A stretch of DNA of 64,000 nucleotides from Pandoraea pulmonicola (GCF_000815105.2 NZ_CP010310.2:5022001-5086000), one strand, 5' to 3'; shown: positions 1-8,754, numbered from the stretch's first letter. Translations and numbers: made by a program. The notes: a model not told the origin generated them from the letters alone.

Positions 1-48
1 CCCATGCCGCGCAGCAGCGCCAGCAATGCAGGCAAGCCGCATGCGTGA
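1..48 (+). CDS. 3' end of an upstream gene (partial)
   Basis: The frame starting at base 1 is open and ends in TGA at 46-48, just inside the likely start of the next gene (ATGCGTGA at 41-48). This stop/start overlap is typical of translationally coupled genes. Only about 15 residues (ending GKPHA) are visible, so no function can be read. In Burkholderia, DUF2894 genes usually follow an OmpA/MotB-like or DUF802 gene, so one of these is a reasonable guess. Confidence 0.4.
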   Translation, partial: PMPRSSASNAGKPHA

Positions 49-937
49 CGCCAACGTCGATTCACTCGTGGCCGAAGCATCGGTGGCATCCGGCGCGCCG
101 GCGCCGGCAGCCCCGGCCGACACCCTGTCGGCACGGATCGCGCAGTGGCGCTCGCAGGGCGCCGACAAGCGAGACCCGGTGCGCTTTCATCGCATCGAAG
201 CCCTCGCCGCACGAAGCCGTGCCTATGATGGCGACATACGGCGCGTGCTCGACGAACGGCTCAAGACGCTCGTCGACGAGTTTGCGCAACGGCTGACGTC
301 CATCGAATCGACACCCGAAACCTCGCAGGACGCGCCAACCGACCAGCGCGCGGCGTCGCTGCTCGCCGCACTCGCCGCGGATATCTCGCATCGCGCTGGC
401 GATCGTGCAGCGCCCGCGCCGGCATCTCGTGCGCCTCGTGCGCCTCGTGCACCTCGCGCCGTGGCGCTCGCGAGCAACACCGGACGAGCCGGCGATACGA
501 TCTCGCCGGCAACCGCCCCGGCCTCCACGTCCACCTTGGCCCCCTCGGCCGCACCGCCGGCCAGGCGTGCCGCCACGCCGCTCACGCCCGTGGCGGTGCC
601 CATCACGCCAACGGTCATCTCGACGGACGACGCCTTCGAGGATCTCGACGTGCTCGAGTACTTCCGCGAGACGTGGTCGAAGCTGAGTACCGACGGCAAC
701 CTCCGGCAGTCGCTCGCGCAAGTGCCGGAGAACGCCGGTCCGCTGAACTCCAGCCATCTCGTGCATCGTGCACTGTCGCTCATGCACGACGTCTCGCCCG
801 ACTACCTGCGGCACTTCCTGCGCCATGCCGACGCGCTCTCCTGGCTCGAAGACATGGAGACGACAGGCGTACTCGGCAACAAGAGTCCGGCACGCGCCAC
901 GACGCCCGCAAAACCGAGCCGCGCGAAGACGCGTTGA
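41..937 (+). CDS. DUF2894 domain protein
   Basis: This protein of about 298 residues looks like the DUF2894 family, known mainly from Burkholderiaceae and without an assigned function. The N-terminal part (about residues 25-100) is a charged helical segment. The middle (about 120-195) is a low-complexity Ala/Pro/Ser/Thr linker with a short RAPRAPRAPRA repeat. The C-terminal part (about 200-280) is more ordered and contains EDLDVLEYFRETWSKL. There is no signal peptide or membrane segment, so it is probably cytosolic. I placed the start at the ATG at 41, which overlaps the upstream stop; an ATG at 26 is in frame but less likely. The family assignment is from memory of the sequence pattern. Confidence 0.72.
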   Translation: MRDANVDSLVAEASVASGAPAPAAPADTLSARIAQWRSQGADKRDPVRFHRIEALAARSRAYDGDIRRVLDERLKTLVDEFAQRLTSIESTPETSQDAPTDQRAASLLAALAADISHRAGDRAAPAPASRAPRAPRAPRAVALASNTGRAGDTISPATAPASTSTLAPSAAPPARRAATPLTPVAVPITPTVISTDDAFEDLDVLEYFRETWSKLSTDGNLRQSLAQVPENAGPLNSSHLVHRALSLMHDVSPDYLRHFLRHADALSWLEDMETTGVLGNKSPARATTPAKPSRAKTR

Positions 938-1028
938 CGAGCGCTCGTCGGGGGCACCGGGCTGCTCGTCAGGCATTCCACCGGTGTCGTGACGATCGCA
1001 ACGCGGGAAGTCTCGTGACAAATCCCCG

Positions 1029-2279
1029 TCAAGCACCGCGGCGCGCCTTGGCGCTGTGCGGCATCCATCGCAACGTCAGCGCCCAGCAAGCCAACGCCGC
1101 CAGACTCACGAGCGCGCCCAGCACGCACACGCCCGTCCACCCGAATGCCGCGAAGGTGGCCGTCGCGGCAACCGCGCCCAGCCCGCTGCCGGTCGCGTAG
1201 AACAGCATGTACGCACCGACGAGTCGGCTCGGCGCATCGGTGCGCGCCGCGAAGATCAGGCTTTGATTCGTCACGTGAATGGCCTGGCCGGCGAGATCGA
1301 GCAGCAACACCCCGAGCACCAACCAGCCCAGCGACGCATGCAGCCCGGCCAGCGGCAGCCATGAGAGCGTGAGCAGAATCAACGCCGCGCCTGTCGTGCG
1401 CTGCGCCCAACCGCGGTCCGCCCAATACCCGGCACGCGCCGCCGCCAGCGCCCCCGCGGCGCCGACCAGTCCGAATGCGCCGATCGTCGTGTGCGAGAAG
1501 TGGAACGGCGCAGCGGACAGCGGCAGCACCAGCGCACTCCAGAAAATGCTGAACGCCATGAACATCAGCAGGGCAATGGCGCCACGAATCTGCAAGGTGC
1601 GCTCCTCGCGCAACAGCTCGAACATGGAGCGCAGCAACACGACATATCGCTGACGCGACGAAGAGGTCCCTTGACGCGGCAACGTGCGCCACAGCACGGC
1701 GCCGAGAACGAGCATCGCCAGCGCCGAGGCCAGATACACGCCACGCCATCCCGCGATGTCCGCGACGCCGCCCGCCATCACGCGCGCCAACAGCAGGCCG
1801 ACCACCACACCACCCTGCGTCGCGCCGACGACGCGTCCGCGCTCGTGCTCGCCCGCCGTACTCGACGCATAGGCGATGAGGCCCTGCGTCATGGCCGTGC
1901 CCAACATGCCGACCAGCGTCATACCGAGCAGCAGCGCCAGCGCCGAGGTCGCCACCGACACCCACAGCAGGCTGATCGTCAGCAAGCCCAGTTGAACGAG
2001 CATGAGACGCCGCCGCTCCCACTGGTCGCCGAGCGGCACGAGGAACAGCAGCGCCAGCGCGCAGCCGATCTGTGTCGCCGTGACGACACCGCCCGCGGCG
2101 CCATGCGAGATCGAAAAATCGTCCGCAAGCAGGTCGAGCAACGGCTGCGCGTAGTAGACGTTGGCGACGCTCAGTCCCGCCGCGCACGCGAAGATCGCCA
2201 CAAGCATGCGCGGCATCCTGCCCGGTACTGCCGTTGACGGCGGCACGCCCGCTGCCTGGGTCGATTGACATGATGGCAT
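1029..2279 (-). CDS. MFS transporter, drug/metabolite exporter type
   Basis: A 416-residue major facilitator protein with twelve hydrophobic segments. The N-terminal motif SVANVYYAQPLLDLLA is typical of the YgaY/YfcJ-like MFS branch that exports small molecules. The loop 2-3 motif appears as PLGDQWERRRLM. The ATG at 2279 is preferred because GGGAG lies about six bases upstream; a TTG four codons earlier is possible. It is transcribed away from an HxlR regulator, with a palindrome in the shared upstream region, so that regulator probably controls it. The substrate cannot be told from sequence; electrophile or quinone-like compounds are plausible given the HxlR partner, which is inference. Confidence 0.85.
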   Translation of the reverse strand: MPSCQSTQAAGVPPSTAVPGRMPRMLVAIFACAAGLSVANVYYAQPLLDLLADDFSISHGAAGGVVTATQIGCALALLFLVPLGDQWERRRLMLVQLGLLTISLLWVSVATSALALLLGMTLVGMLGTAMTQGLIAYASSTAGEHERGRVVGATQGGVVVGLLLARVMAGGVADIAGWRGVYLASALAMLVLGAVLWRTLPRQGTSSSRQRYVVLLRSMFELLREERTLQIRGAIALLMFMAFSIFWSALVLPLSAAPFHFSHTTIGAFGLVGAAGALAAARAGYWADRGWAQRTTGAALILLTLSWLPLAGLHASLGWLVLGVLLLDLAGQAIHVTNQSLIFAARTDAPSRLVGAYMLFYATGSGLGAVAATATFAAFGWTGVCVLGALVSLAALACWALTLRWMPHSAKARRGA

Positions 2280-2308
2280 GAGTTCTCCCAAAGTGGTTTC
2301 AAATCAAT

Positions 2309-2334
2309 ACTGGTTGGATCATAACCAAACCAGT
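2309..2334. promoter_or_regulatory. Palindromic operator between MFS and HxlR genes
   Basis: The arms ACTGGTT (2309-2315) and AACCAGT (2328-2334) are perfect inverted repeats separated by 12 bases, in an AT-richer 90-bp gap between divergent genes. HxlR-family proteins bind palindromes in such positions, so this is the likely operator. The assignment is inference from position and symmetry. Confidence 0.5.
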
Positions 2335-2380
2335 TTTAAAATGAAACCTAATTTGCGATACCCGAACGAGGTCGATATCC

Positions 2381-2848
2381 ATGTCCACATCGAAAACTGC
2401 CGCGACGCAGACACCGCATCCGTCGCTCGACACCTGCCCCGTGGCGCGCACGGTCGACGTGATAGGGGATCGCTGGAGCCTGCTCATCGTGCGCGATGCC
2501 TTCGACGGTGTACGTCGCTTCGGCGACTTCCTGCGCAGCCTGGGAGTCGCGCGCAGCATGTTGACGACACGGCTGCGGGCACTCGTCGACGCCGGCATCC
2601 TCTCGGTGCAGCCCGCGTCGGACGGCACGTCGTACCAGGAATACGTGCTCACGCCGCAGGGGCGCGAACTCTTCACGCTCGTCGTGGCGCTGCGGCAGTG
2701 GGGGGAAAAGCATCGTTTCGGCCGGCGCGAGCGGCATTCGACGCTCGTCGACACGCGCACCGGCGAGCCGCTGGCGGACCTGCGGCCGAGCACCGTCGAC
2801 GGACGACCGATTGCGCCCGAGGACACGCAAGTCGTCCGCCCGGCCTGA
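2381..2848 (+). CDS. HxlR-family transcriptional regulator
   Basis: A 155-residue winged-helix regulator. The HxlR core CPVARTVDVIGDRWSLLIVR lies at about residues 19-38, followed by FGDFLRSLGVARSMLTTRL as the recognition region and a wing ending near YQEYVLTPQGREL. Cys19 is at the position used by several HxlR members (HypR, QorR, YodB) for redox or electrophile sensing. The extra C-terminal stretch after about residue 120 lacks a recognisable domain. The gene is divergent from an MFS exporter and probably represses it, itself or both. The first ATG matches normal family length. Confidence 0.85.
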   Translation: MSTSKTAATQTPHPSLDTCPVARTVDVIGDRWSLLIVRDAFDGVRRFGDFLRSLGVARSMLTTRLRALVDAGILSVQPASDGTSYQEYVLTPQGRELFTLVVALRQWGEKHRFGRRERHSTLVDTRTGEPLADLRPSTVDGRPIAPEDTQVVRPA

Positions 2849-2862
2849 GCGGCGCCCTTAGC

Positions 2863-2892
2863 TTGCCACTCGAGGGGGTTCCGGGCGATAAT
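2863..2892 (+). promoter_or_regulatory. Sigma-70-type promoter upstream of trmB leader
   Basis: TTGCCA (2863-2868) and GATAAT (2887-2892) are separated by 18 bases, a good match to the sigma-70 consensus. Transcription would begin near 2899, about 130 bases before trmB. Confidence 0.6.
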
Positions 2893-2898
2893 CGAGCC

Positions 2899-3029
2899 CG
2901 CTCCCGTCGCCAAGGCGCGGGAAATTCCTTTGAAAAATCATCGTGTTGGGCGTTGACTTCGGCAATCGACGTGAGTCCGCCGCTTCCCCCGATACCTCGA
3001 CAAGCCGTCGCCTCAGACGGCTTTTTGTT
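2899..3029 (+). ncRNA. Candidate small RNA or attenuator leader before trmB
   Basis: A promoter-like sequence at 2863-2892 and an intrinsic terminator at 3004-3029 frame a non-coding stretch of about 130 bases that ends three bases before the trmB ATG. Near its 5' end, TCCCGTCGCC and GGCGCGGGA can form a hairpin. The terminator would stop most transcripts before trmB, so the RNA is either an independent small RNA or a leader that attenuates trmB. I recognise no known RNA family. The weak ORF beginning at 2943 runs through the terminator into trmB and is not a credible start. Confidence 0.45.
3004..3029 (+). terminator. Intrinsic terminator just before trmB
   Basis: The stem GCCGTC (3004-3009) / GACGGC (3016-3021) has a six-base loop and is followed by TTTTTGTTT. 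It sits immediately upstream of the trmB start codon at 3033, an unusual place that suggests attenuation or the end of a small RNA. Confidence 0.7.
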
Positions 3030-3032
3030 TCC

Positions 3033-3830
3033 ATGACGAATCACGGACACCTGCCGGCCGACGACGCGCAACCGGCCCACGACGACGCAGCCGACGCCGG
3101 CGCGCCGGACTCCAACGAACAGGACGGCGACGTCTACGTCGGCCCAGACGGCGTCGCTCACCCGCGTCGCATTCGCAGTTTCGTGCGACGCGCCGGCCGC
3201 AGTTCCGAAGCCCAGAAGCGCGCCTTCGACGCCCTCGGTCCGAAGTTCGTGGTGCCGTACGCCCCCCGGTCGCTCGACTGGCCCGCCGCATTCGGCCGCG
3301 ACGGCGCGCCGCGCATCCTGGAAATCGGTTTCGGCATGGGCGACGGCACCGCGCACATCGCCAAGCTGCGGCCTGACGACGATTTTCTCGGCGTGGAAGT
3401 GCACGAGCCGGGCGTGGGCGCGCTGCTCAAGCTCATCGGGGAGACCCCGCTCTCGAACATCCGCATCATCCAGCACGACGCAGTGGAAGTCGTTCAGCAC
3501 ATGCTGCCGGAAGGCTCGCTCGACGGCGTACACGTCTTCTTCCCGGATCCGTGGCACAAGAAACGCCACCACAAGCGCCGCCTGTTGCAGCCGCCGTTCG
3601 TGGCGCTGCTCGCTTCGCGCCTCAAGTCGGGCGGCTATCTGCACTGCGCGACCGACTGGCAGGAGTATGCCGAGCAGATACTCGAAGTGCTCGGCGGTGA
3701 AGCGTCGCTCGAGAACACAGTGGGCACCGGTTACGCACCGCGCCCCGACTATCGCCCCGTGACGAAGTTCGAGAACCGCGGCCTGCGCCTCGGTCACGGC
3801 GTGTGGGATCTCGTGTTCAGGAAGCGCTGA
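3033..3830 (+). CDS. trmB: tRNA (guanine-46-N7)-methyltransferase
   Basis: TrmB transfers a methyl group from S-adenosylmethionine to N7 of guanosine 46 in the variable loop of tRNAs. The 265-residue protein has the SAM-binding motif [12 protein letters not shown] near residues 93-104, the acidic VEVHEPGVG segment, and the family motif [16 protein letters not shown] followed by the C-terminal ATDW and [15 protein letters not shown] blocks. The first 40 residues are an acidic, low-complexity extension longer than in E. coli. I chose ATG 3033, which starts just after a terminator hairpin; an ORF extending upstream to 2943 is unlikely. It appears monocistronic, with a bidirectional terminator behind it. 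Confidence 0.93.
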   Translation: MTNHGHLPADDAQPAHDDAADAGAPDSNEQDGDVYVGPDGVAHPRRIRSFVRRAGRSSEAQKRAFDALGPKFVVPYAPRSLDWPAAFGRDGAPRILEIGFGMGDGTAHIAKLRPDDDFLGVEVHEPGVGALLKLIGETPLSNIRIIQHDAVEVVQHMLPEGSLDGVHVFFPDPWHKKRHHKRRLLQPPFVALLASRLKSGGYLHCATDWQEYAEQILEVLGGEASLENTVGTGYAPRPDYRPVTKFENRGLRLGHGVWDLVFRKR

Positions 3831-3869
3831 CCGGCATCACGGACGACATTGCGCCTGCACCAACGCAGA

Positions 3870-3893
3870 GGGCACCCCACGGGTGCCCTTTTT
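3870..3893. terminator. Bidirectional terminator between trmB and uppP
   Basis: The stem GGGCACCC (3870-3877) / GGGTGCCC (3881-3888) has a three-base loop and is followed by TTTTT on the plus strand. It separates the convergent genes trmB and uppP; the upstream side is less A-rich, so termination is best on the plus strand. Confidence 0.8.
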
Positions 3894-3915
3894 CATTGCG
3901 ACGCCGCTGCCTGCG

Positions 3916-4758
3916 TCAGTCCGCCCAGACGACGAGGCCGCTGTAACCCGTCGCCAGCACGACGATGCCGAACACGATGCGATACCACGCGAACGCCGTG
4001 AAGTCGTGCGAAGCGATGTAGCGCAACAGCCAGCGCACGCAGATGAAGGCGCTGACGAAGGCCGCGATGAAACCGATGCCGAACAGACTGAAGTCGTCGA
4101 CCGACAGCGTCGAGCGCGCCTTGTAGAGCTCGTAGACGGTGGCGCCGAAGAGGATCGGAATCGCGAGGAAGAACGAGAATTCGGTCGCCACACGACGCTC
4201 CAGGCCGAACATCATGCCGCCGATGATCGTCGCGCCCGAGCGCGACGTGCCGGGCACCAGCGCGAGGCATTGCGCGAAGCCGACCTTCAGGGCGTCGGCA
4301 AGCGACAGGTCGTCGATCGAATTCACGCGCGGCAACCTGCCCGCCTCGACGTTGCGGCGATTGTGCCGCTCGACGAGCAGAATGATCACGCCCCCGACGA
4401 TGAACGCCGTGGCGACCACGATAGGATTGAACAGCACGGCCTTGATGTGCTTGCCGAAGAGCAGACCCAGCACGATGGCCGGCACGCAGGCGGCGATCAC
4501 GTTGATCGCGAAGCGACGCGCCTTCGCATCGCCGCCGAGCCCCAGGACCACCTGTGCGATCTTCGCGCGGAATTCCCAGCACACAGCAAGAATCGCACCG
4601 AACTGAATCACGATCTCGAAGACCTTGCCCTTGTCGTCGTTGAAGTCGAGCAGACTGCCGGCCAGAATCAGGTGACCGGTCGACGAGATCGGCAGGAATT
4701 CGGTCAGACCTTCGACCACACCGAGAATGACGGCTTTGAGCGCCAGCAACAAGTCCAT
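3916..4758 (-). CDS. uppP: Undecaprenyl-diphosphatase (BacA type)
   Basis: UppP dephosphorylates undecaprenyl pyrophosphate to the monophosphate, recycling the lipid carrier for peptidoglycan, O-antigen and other surface glycans, and gives bacitracin resistance. The 280-residue membrane protein has both signature motifs: [14 protein letters not shown] at about residues 16-29 (catalytic Glu16/Glu20 region, His29) and [10 protein letters not shown] at about 169-178 (Arg173). Hydrophobic helices fill the rest, and the length equals the family norm. It stands alone between a terminator and a DUF1439 lipoprotein gene. The ATG start gives the expected N-terminus. Confidence 0.95.
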   Translation of the reverse strand: MDLLLALKAVILGVVEGLTEFLPISSTGHLILAGSLLDFNDDKGKVFEIVIQFGAILAVCWEFRAKIAQVVLGLGGDAKARRFAINVIAACVPAIVLGLLFGKHIKAVLFNPIVVATAFIVGGVIILLVERHNRRNVEAGRLPRVNSIDDLSLADALKVGFAQCLALVPGTSRSGATIIGGMMFGLERRVATEFSFFLAIPILFGATVYELYKARSTLSVDDFSLFGIGFIAAFVSAFICVRWLLRYIASHDFTAFAWYRIVFGIVVLATGYSGLVVWAD

Positions 4759-4861
4759 GCAATGAGTTCCTGAGAAGTCGTGGAGCGTAGGGAAACCAGG
4801 CGAGCTGACAAGCAGGCGACGCGAGCGAGGTCGGCATGCGCCCCGCTTCGCGTGCGAGCCG

Positions 4862-5500
4862 TCATCGCGAATCGAATTTGACGTTCACACCATGCGCCAG
4901 CACGGTGATCGCGCCCGGCTGACGCGCCGCGCCGCCGATATTGAGCTGCTCGGGCTTGAACGTATAGATCGGTGCGTTCTGCAGCAACTGTGTCGCGATC
5001 AGCGCGCCTGCCGCATTCAACTGCCGCGACCAGCGCTCGGGCAGGCCGTCGATGGTGAACGTCTCGACCTCGGGATCGCGCAACACGACCGACATCGTCG
5101 CGGGATCGTAGGCAAGTGCGCTATCGATCGCGAGCGTGCCCGTGAGCGGCGCGCCGCCCAGCGGATGCATGACGGTGGCATCGACGGACACGGCCAGCCG
5201 GTTGCGCTCGGGCAACAGGGTCAGTCGCGGATGCGACAGGTTCACGTCGAGCACGGCGAGCACGCGCCGGTCGAACGGAAACTTGCGTTCGAGCGCTCGC
5301 TGCAACTGGCCTTCGGAAAAAGTGTAGTCGTTGCCGAACGGCAACCCCGCGCACGCCCCGAGTCCTGCGGCGAGCACGGCGGCACCGCCCAACGCCAGCC
5401 AGCGCCGGCGTCCCGTGTCAGGCACATGGGTTGCATGAGGCGCGTCATGTGCCTCGCAGTGCTGACGAATGGACGAATCTCGATACGGACTTATCGGCAT
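4862..5500 (-). CDS. DUF1439 family lipoprotein, possible Tat substrate
   Basis: A protein of about 212 residues of the DUF1439 (YceB-like) family of outer-membrane-associated lipoproteins of unknown function. The N-terminus carries [10 protein letters not shown] followed by a hydrophobic stretch and the lipobox LGAC, so it has a lipoprotein signal with a twin-arginine-like motif. The mature part contains [16 protein letters not shown] and repeated beta-type segments that resemble lipid-binding BPI/YceB folds. The start is uncertain: an ATG at 5500 is chosen, but no strong ribosome-binding site precedes it and 5533 (also ATG-type) remains possible. Neighbours do not indicate function. Confidence 0.75.
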   Translation of the reverse strand: MPISPYRDSSIRQHCEAHDAPHATHVPDTGRRRWLALGGAAVLAAGLGACAGLPFGNDYTFSEGQLQRALERKFPFDRRVLAVLDVNLSHPRLTLLPERNRLAVSVDATVMHPLGGAPLTGTLAIDSALAYDPATMSVVLRDPEVETFTIDGLPERWSRQLNAAGALIATQLLQNAPIYTFKPEQLNIGGAARQPGAITVLAHGVNVKFDSR

Positions 5501-5576
5501 GTCGCGTTCCGCTACAGAGCTCAGGCGCCCCATACGCCTGATACGCGCGACTATAGCACCCGAGTGCGACAGAGCA

Positions 5577-5840
5577 CTACGCGCGGCCGGGCGCGGTCAT
5601 CGACTCCAGCGTGGACAGCCAGGCGATGGCCTGCGCGCGATCGTTGCCGCACATTTCCGCCGACGGCTGCAGCGATCCGCACACGGCCGGGCGCTGCGCA
5701 CTGCCGAAGATCCGGCAGCGATCGTCCTCGTCGAGCTGCACGCAACGCGTGTTCGCCGGTTTGCCGTTCGGCATGCCGGGAATGGGCGTCGAGATGGAAG
5801 GCGCGATGCAGCAGGCCGCGCAGCGAGGTCGGCAGTTCAT
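5577..5840 (-). CDS. YkgJ family cysteine-cluster protein
   Basis: A small protein of 87 residues that matches the YkgJ-type zinc/iron-chelating cysteine-cluster family. Eight cysteines are visible, at about 3, 7, 10, 11, 33, 42, 54 and 64, in the family pattern CxxxCxxCC ... [13 protein letters not shown] ... CRIF ... CGSLQP. The family is thought to bind a metal or iron-sulfur cluster; no reaction is established. The start at 5840 begins directly at the conserved region, though no clear Shine-Dalgarno precedes it. The long ORF that extends to 6338 in this frame overlaps the real SDR gene and is rejected as a start. Confidence 0.85.
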   Translation of the reverse strand: MNCRPRCAACCIAPSISTPIPGMPNGKPANTRCVQLDEDDRCRIFGSAQRPAVCGSLQPSAEMCGNDRAQAIAWLSTLESMTAPGRA

Positions 5841-5980
5841 GGAAAGGTGGGAGGTCGGGGGGCGCGCTCGACGAAAGGCATCGTCCTGCGTGGCGCGACG
5901 CCCGAATCGCAAATCGCAATGTGCGCGCATTTTAACGCGGGCGGGCATGCGCGGCATGGGAACGCCGCGCGCCCACGGAC

Positions 5981-6763
5981 TCACCAGGGCAAGCTGCCCG
6001 AAACGTCGAAGAATCCGCCGGTGACCGGGCCGCGCTCGCCAAGCGCGAGCATCACCACACTGCGCGCCCCTTGCTCGAGACTCTCGCGGGCGCGCCCGGC
6101 CGAAGCGTCGCCGGCCAGACTGGCGGGAGCCCCAGGATCGACCGAGTTCACCGTGATCGACGTCTCGCGCAGCGTCTGCGAGAGCTGCACCGTCAGCATG
6201 TTCAGCGCGGCCTTCGACGCGTTGAAGCCGATGCGCCGCATCGACGCATGCGCCCATGCCGGATCGTTGTTGTGCGCGAGCGAGCCCAGTCCGCTCGACA
6301 CGTTGACGATACGTCCGCGTTCGGAGCGCGAGAGCCACGGCAGCATCGCCTGCGTGACCCGCAAGGTGCCGAAGAAGTTGGTCGCGAAAACGCGCTCGAC
6401 CGCTTCGATGGAGGCGCGCTCGGGCGCGTCGTCGCGCGGATCGGTCACCCCGGCGTTGTTGACCAGCACGTCGAGCCGACCATGATATCGGCCAATGCGA
6501 TACGCGGCGGCGTGCAGCGTCTCCGGTCGCAGCAGATCGATGACCAGCGTCTCGGCCTGAAAGCCGGCCTTGCGCAGCGGCTCGACCACTTCGTCGCCCT
6601 TCGCTTCCTCGCGAGCCCCGACCAGCACCGTCATGCCGGCCTCCGCGAGCGCTCGCGCCACTTCCTGTCCAATTCCTCGGGTCGCGCCGGTCACCAGCGC
6701 CACCTGTCCCACATGGCGTTCGGCGTCCTCACGCGCCACATTCTCGATAGCGTCCCGTTTCAT
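5981..6763 (-). CDS. SDR family oxidoreductase with Phe in place of the catalytic Tyr
   Basis: A 260-residue short-chain dehydrogenase/reductase with a Rossmann fold. The cofactor motif TGATRGIG is at about residues 25-32, NNAG at 102-105 and NVSSG at 154-158. The usual catalytic YxxxK reads FNASK (Phe180, Lys184): the codon is TTC, so the active-site tyrosine is absent. The C-terminal [12 protein letters not shown] is typical of this family. Start 6763 is supported by GGGAG upstream; a longer frame to 6823 is less likely. It is divergent from a TetR gene that probably regulates it. Whether the enzyme is active, or acts as a binding protein, cannot be told here. Confidence 0.85.
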   Translation of the reverse strand: MKRDAIENVAREDAERHVGQVALVTGATRGIGQEVARALAEAGMTVLVGAREEAKGDEVVEPLRKAGFQAETLVIDLLRPETLHAAAYRIGRYHGRLDVLVNNAGVTDPRDDAPERASIEAVERVFATNFFGTLRVTQAMLPWLSRSERGRIVNVSSGLGSLAHNNDPAWAHASMRRIGFNASKAALNMLTVQLSQTLRETSITVNSVDPGAPASLAGDASAGRARESLEQGARSVVMLALGERGPVTGGFFDVSGSLPW

Positions 6764-6831
6764 CACTGCTCCCGTCGAATTGCCTGTTGTTCTGCGCCCA
6801 ACCGCACGCAAATTTGTTAGCATCGAGTTTA

Positions 6832-6845
6832 TGAAGAATCCTTCA
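6832..6845. promoter_or_regulatory. Small palindrome between SDR and TetR genes
   Basis: TGAAG (6832-6836) and CTTCA (6841-6845) form a perfect inverted repeat around AATC, 16 bases before the TetR start and within the shared intergenic region. It is a plausible TetR operator half, by position only. Confidence 0.35.
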
Positions 6846-6861
6846 GCTTTTCTATTCGCAT

Positions 6862-7542
6862 ATGAAACCTGACAGCCGGGGCCCCGCAGCGCCCCGTAAA
6901 ACGCCGCAACAGGCCCGATCGCGGGTGACCATCGACGCGATTTTCGAGGCCGCGCTTCAGGTTTTGCTGCTCGACGGCGGACGCCAGCTCACGACCACGC
7001 GCGTGGCCGAGCGCGCCGGCGTGTCCGTCGGCACGCTCTATCAATATTTCCAGAACAAGCAGGTGCTGCTCTACGCGGTGCTCGAGCGCCACGTGGAGCG
7101 CATCGTCGAGACGGTCGAGGCGACCTGTCTGGCCGCGCGCGGTCAACCGCTCGAGACGATGGCCCGCGAGCTCGCCCGCGCCTACGTGGGCGCGAAGATG
7201 AGCAACATCGAGGAAGCGCAGGCGCTGTATCGGCTCTCCGAGGATATGGACGGGCGGGAGATCTTCGCGGACGCGGCCACGCGCATGCATGCGGCCGTCG
7301 TGGGCATGCTCGGCAGCGCGCGCAATGCGCACTTCGCCGATCCGTCCACGGTCGCCTTCGTCTTCCTGAATTCGATGACGGGGCCGATCAAGGCGATTCT
7401 GGAGAACCGCGCACCGGCGGGCACCTGCCACGAAACGCTGGCCGCGCAGATCGCCGATCAGATGGCGACGATGTGCGCGGCTTACCTCAATCGCGTGGCA
7501 TGCCCGCAGGACGTGCTGCAAACCGCGGCACCGGCGGCATAG
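6862..7542 (+). CDS. TetR family transcriptional regulator
   Basis: A 226-residue TetR-type regulator. The helix-turn-helix region is at about residues 22-68, with IDAIFEAALQVLL followed by TTTRVAERAGVSVGTLYQYFQNKQVLLYAVLERH, a textbook match. The C-terminal ligand-binding part is all-helical. It is divergent from the SDR gene at 5981-6763, so local repression is the likely role. There is no strong Shine-Dalgarno before the ATG at 6862, but it is the first ATG that keeps a normal family N-terminus. Confidence 0.88.
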   Translation: MKPDSRGPAAPRKTPQQARSRVTIDAIFEAALQVLLLDGGRQLTTTRVAERAGVSVGTLYQYFQNKQVLLYAVLERHVERIVETVEATCLAARGQPLETMARELARAYVGAKMSNIEEAQALYRLSEDMDGREIFADAATRMHAAVVGMLGSARNAHFADPSTVAFVFLNSMTGPIKAILENRAPAGTCHETLAAQIADQMATMCAAYLNRVACPQDVLQTAAPAA

Positions 7543-7638
7543 GCGCGTGCTGCGTCAAAAGTACACGCGTCATCATGACCGCCGCCCGGAACTGGTAAAA
7601 TGCCGGGTTGTGTTTGCCTACTACCCACGGTAATCGAG

Positions 7639-8307
7639 ATGAATTACGAACAGGCCCGCTTTAACATGATCGAGCAGCAAATCCGTCCCTGGGACGTGCT
7701 CGACCAGCAAGTGCTCGATCTGCTGACGGTGGTCAAGCGCGAAGAATTCGTGCCGGCCGCCTATCGCGATCTCGCCTTCACCGACGTCGAACTGCCCCTG
7801 CCGGGCGCATCGATCGCCAACAAGAGCCAGCACATGATGTTCCCGCGCGTCGAAGCGCGCATCCTGCAGGCTCTCGCGCCGAAGAAGAACGAGAACGTGC
7901 TCGAGATCGGCACGGGCTCGGGCTACATGGCGGCCCTGCTGGCCTACAACGCGCATCACGTGACGACGGTCGAATTCGACGCGAACCTCGCCCAGGCCGC
8001 CCAGCAGACGCTGCGCGCCAACGGCGTGACGAACGTGGAAGTCGTCAACGCGGACGGCGCCCAGGGCTGGAGCGCCGCCGCGCCGTACGACGTGATCGCC
8101 ATCTCGGGCGCGCTGCCCGAACTGCCGCAGGCGTTCCTCGACCAGTTGAAGGTTGGCGGCCGTCTGGCAGCGTTCATCGGCGGCAGCCCGGTCATGGAAG
8201 CGCAACTGATCACGCGCCTATCCGAGACCGAATACCGCACGGAAAACCTGTTCGAGACGCAAGTGGCCTATCTGGTGGCGCCGCAACCGTCGAGCTTCAA
8301 GTTCTGA
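7639..8307 (+). CDS. Protein-L-isoaspartate O-methyltransferase
   Basis: A 222-residue SAM-dependent methyltransferase of the Pcm family, which methylates L-isoaspartyl residues in damaged proteins to start their repair. The SAM motif VLEIGTGSGYMAALLA lies at about residues 78-93, followed by VTTVEFD. The N-terminal MNYEQARFNMIEQQIRPW and VPAAYRDLAFTD segments match the betaproteobacterial subfamily encoded next to rhodanese and TolC genes. Start 7639 is preferred over a frame from 7600. It is followed by a rhodanese and tolC on the same strand, a conserved run in Burkholderiaceae. Because that subfamily differs from E. coli Pcm, substrate specificity is inferred. Confidence 0.85.
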   Translation: MNYEQARFNMIEQQIRPWDVLDQQVLDLLTVVKREEFVPAAYRDLAFTDVELPLPGASIANKSQHMMFPRVEARILQALAPKKNENVLEIGTGSGYMAALLAYNAHHVTTVEFDANLAQAAQQTLRANGVTNVEVVNADGAQGWSAAAPYDVIAISGALPELPQAFLDQLKVGGRLAAFIGGSPVMEAQLITRLSETEYRTENLFETQVAYLVAPQPSSFKF

Positions 8308-8430
8308 GCCCGGCGACCGGGTCGCGTGCCGCCGGCTGACGGCACGCCCCGGATCGCCGCGAGCGGACCGGTCCCGCCCCGCGAGGGGTTCCATGAGAAC
8401 CGGACGCCATCAATACGACACACGAACATC

Positions 8431-8754
8431 ATGCAAAACATTTCACCGGCGCAATTGGCCCAGTGGCTCGCGGATGGGGAACGCGGGCAACCCACGCTGC
8501 TCGACGTGCGTGAGGATTGGGAAGTCCAGACCTGCCACATCGCCCAGAGCAAGAATGTGCCGCTCGGCGACGTGCCCAGCCGTCTGACCGAACTCGACGC
8601 CGATGCCCCCATCGTGTGTATCTGTCACCATGGCATGCGCAGCGCTCGCGCCGCGATGTTCCTGGAACAACAAGGTTTTACTCAGCTGTTCAATCTGGAC
8701 GGCGGTATCGATGCCTGGGCTCGCCAGGTCGATCCGTCGATGCCGACTTACTGA
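8431..8754 (+). CDS. Single-domain rhodanese
   Basis: A 107-residue single-domain rhodanese (sulfurtransferase-like). LLDVREDWEV is at about residues 23-32, and the active-site loop CHHGMRS is at 65-71 with Cys65 as the persulfide-forming residue. The C-terminal LDGGIDAWARQVDPSMPTY is typical of GlpE-like proteins. It lies between an isoaspartate methyltransferase and tolC in one apparent operon. The 110-bp gap upstream shows no terminator. Sulfur donor and acceptor are unknown. The first good ATG is at 8431; the upstream in-frame extension is not conserved-looking. Confidence 0.88.
   Translation: MQNISPAQLAQWLADGERGQPTLLDVREDWEVQTCHIAQSKNVPLGDVPSRLTELDADAPIVCICHHGMRSARAAMFLEQQGFTQLFNLDGGIDAWARQVDPSMPTY

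Noticed and set aside
62..1036. Long minus-strand frame opposite the DUF2894 gene
   Set aside because: It is a GC-rich shadow: Arg-rich, no domain, and opposite a gene that has family-like sequence. The same applies to other long frames opposite trmB, pyrB, recA and the permease gene.
2943..3032. N-terminal extension of TrmB
   Set aside because: The extra residues lie over a terminator and have no family similarity; ATG 3033 gives the usual start.
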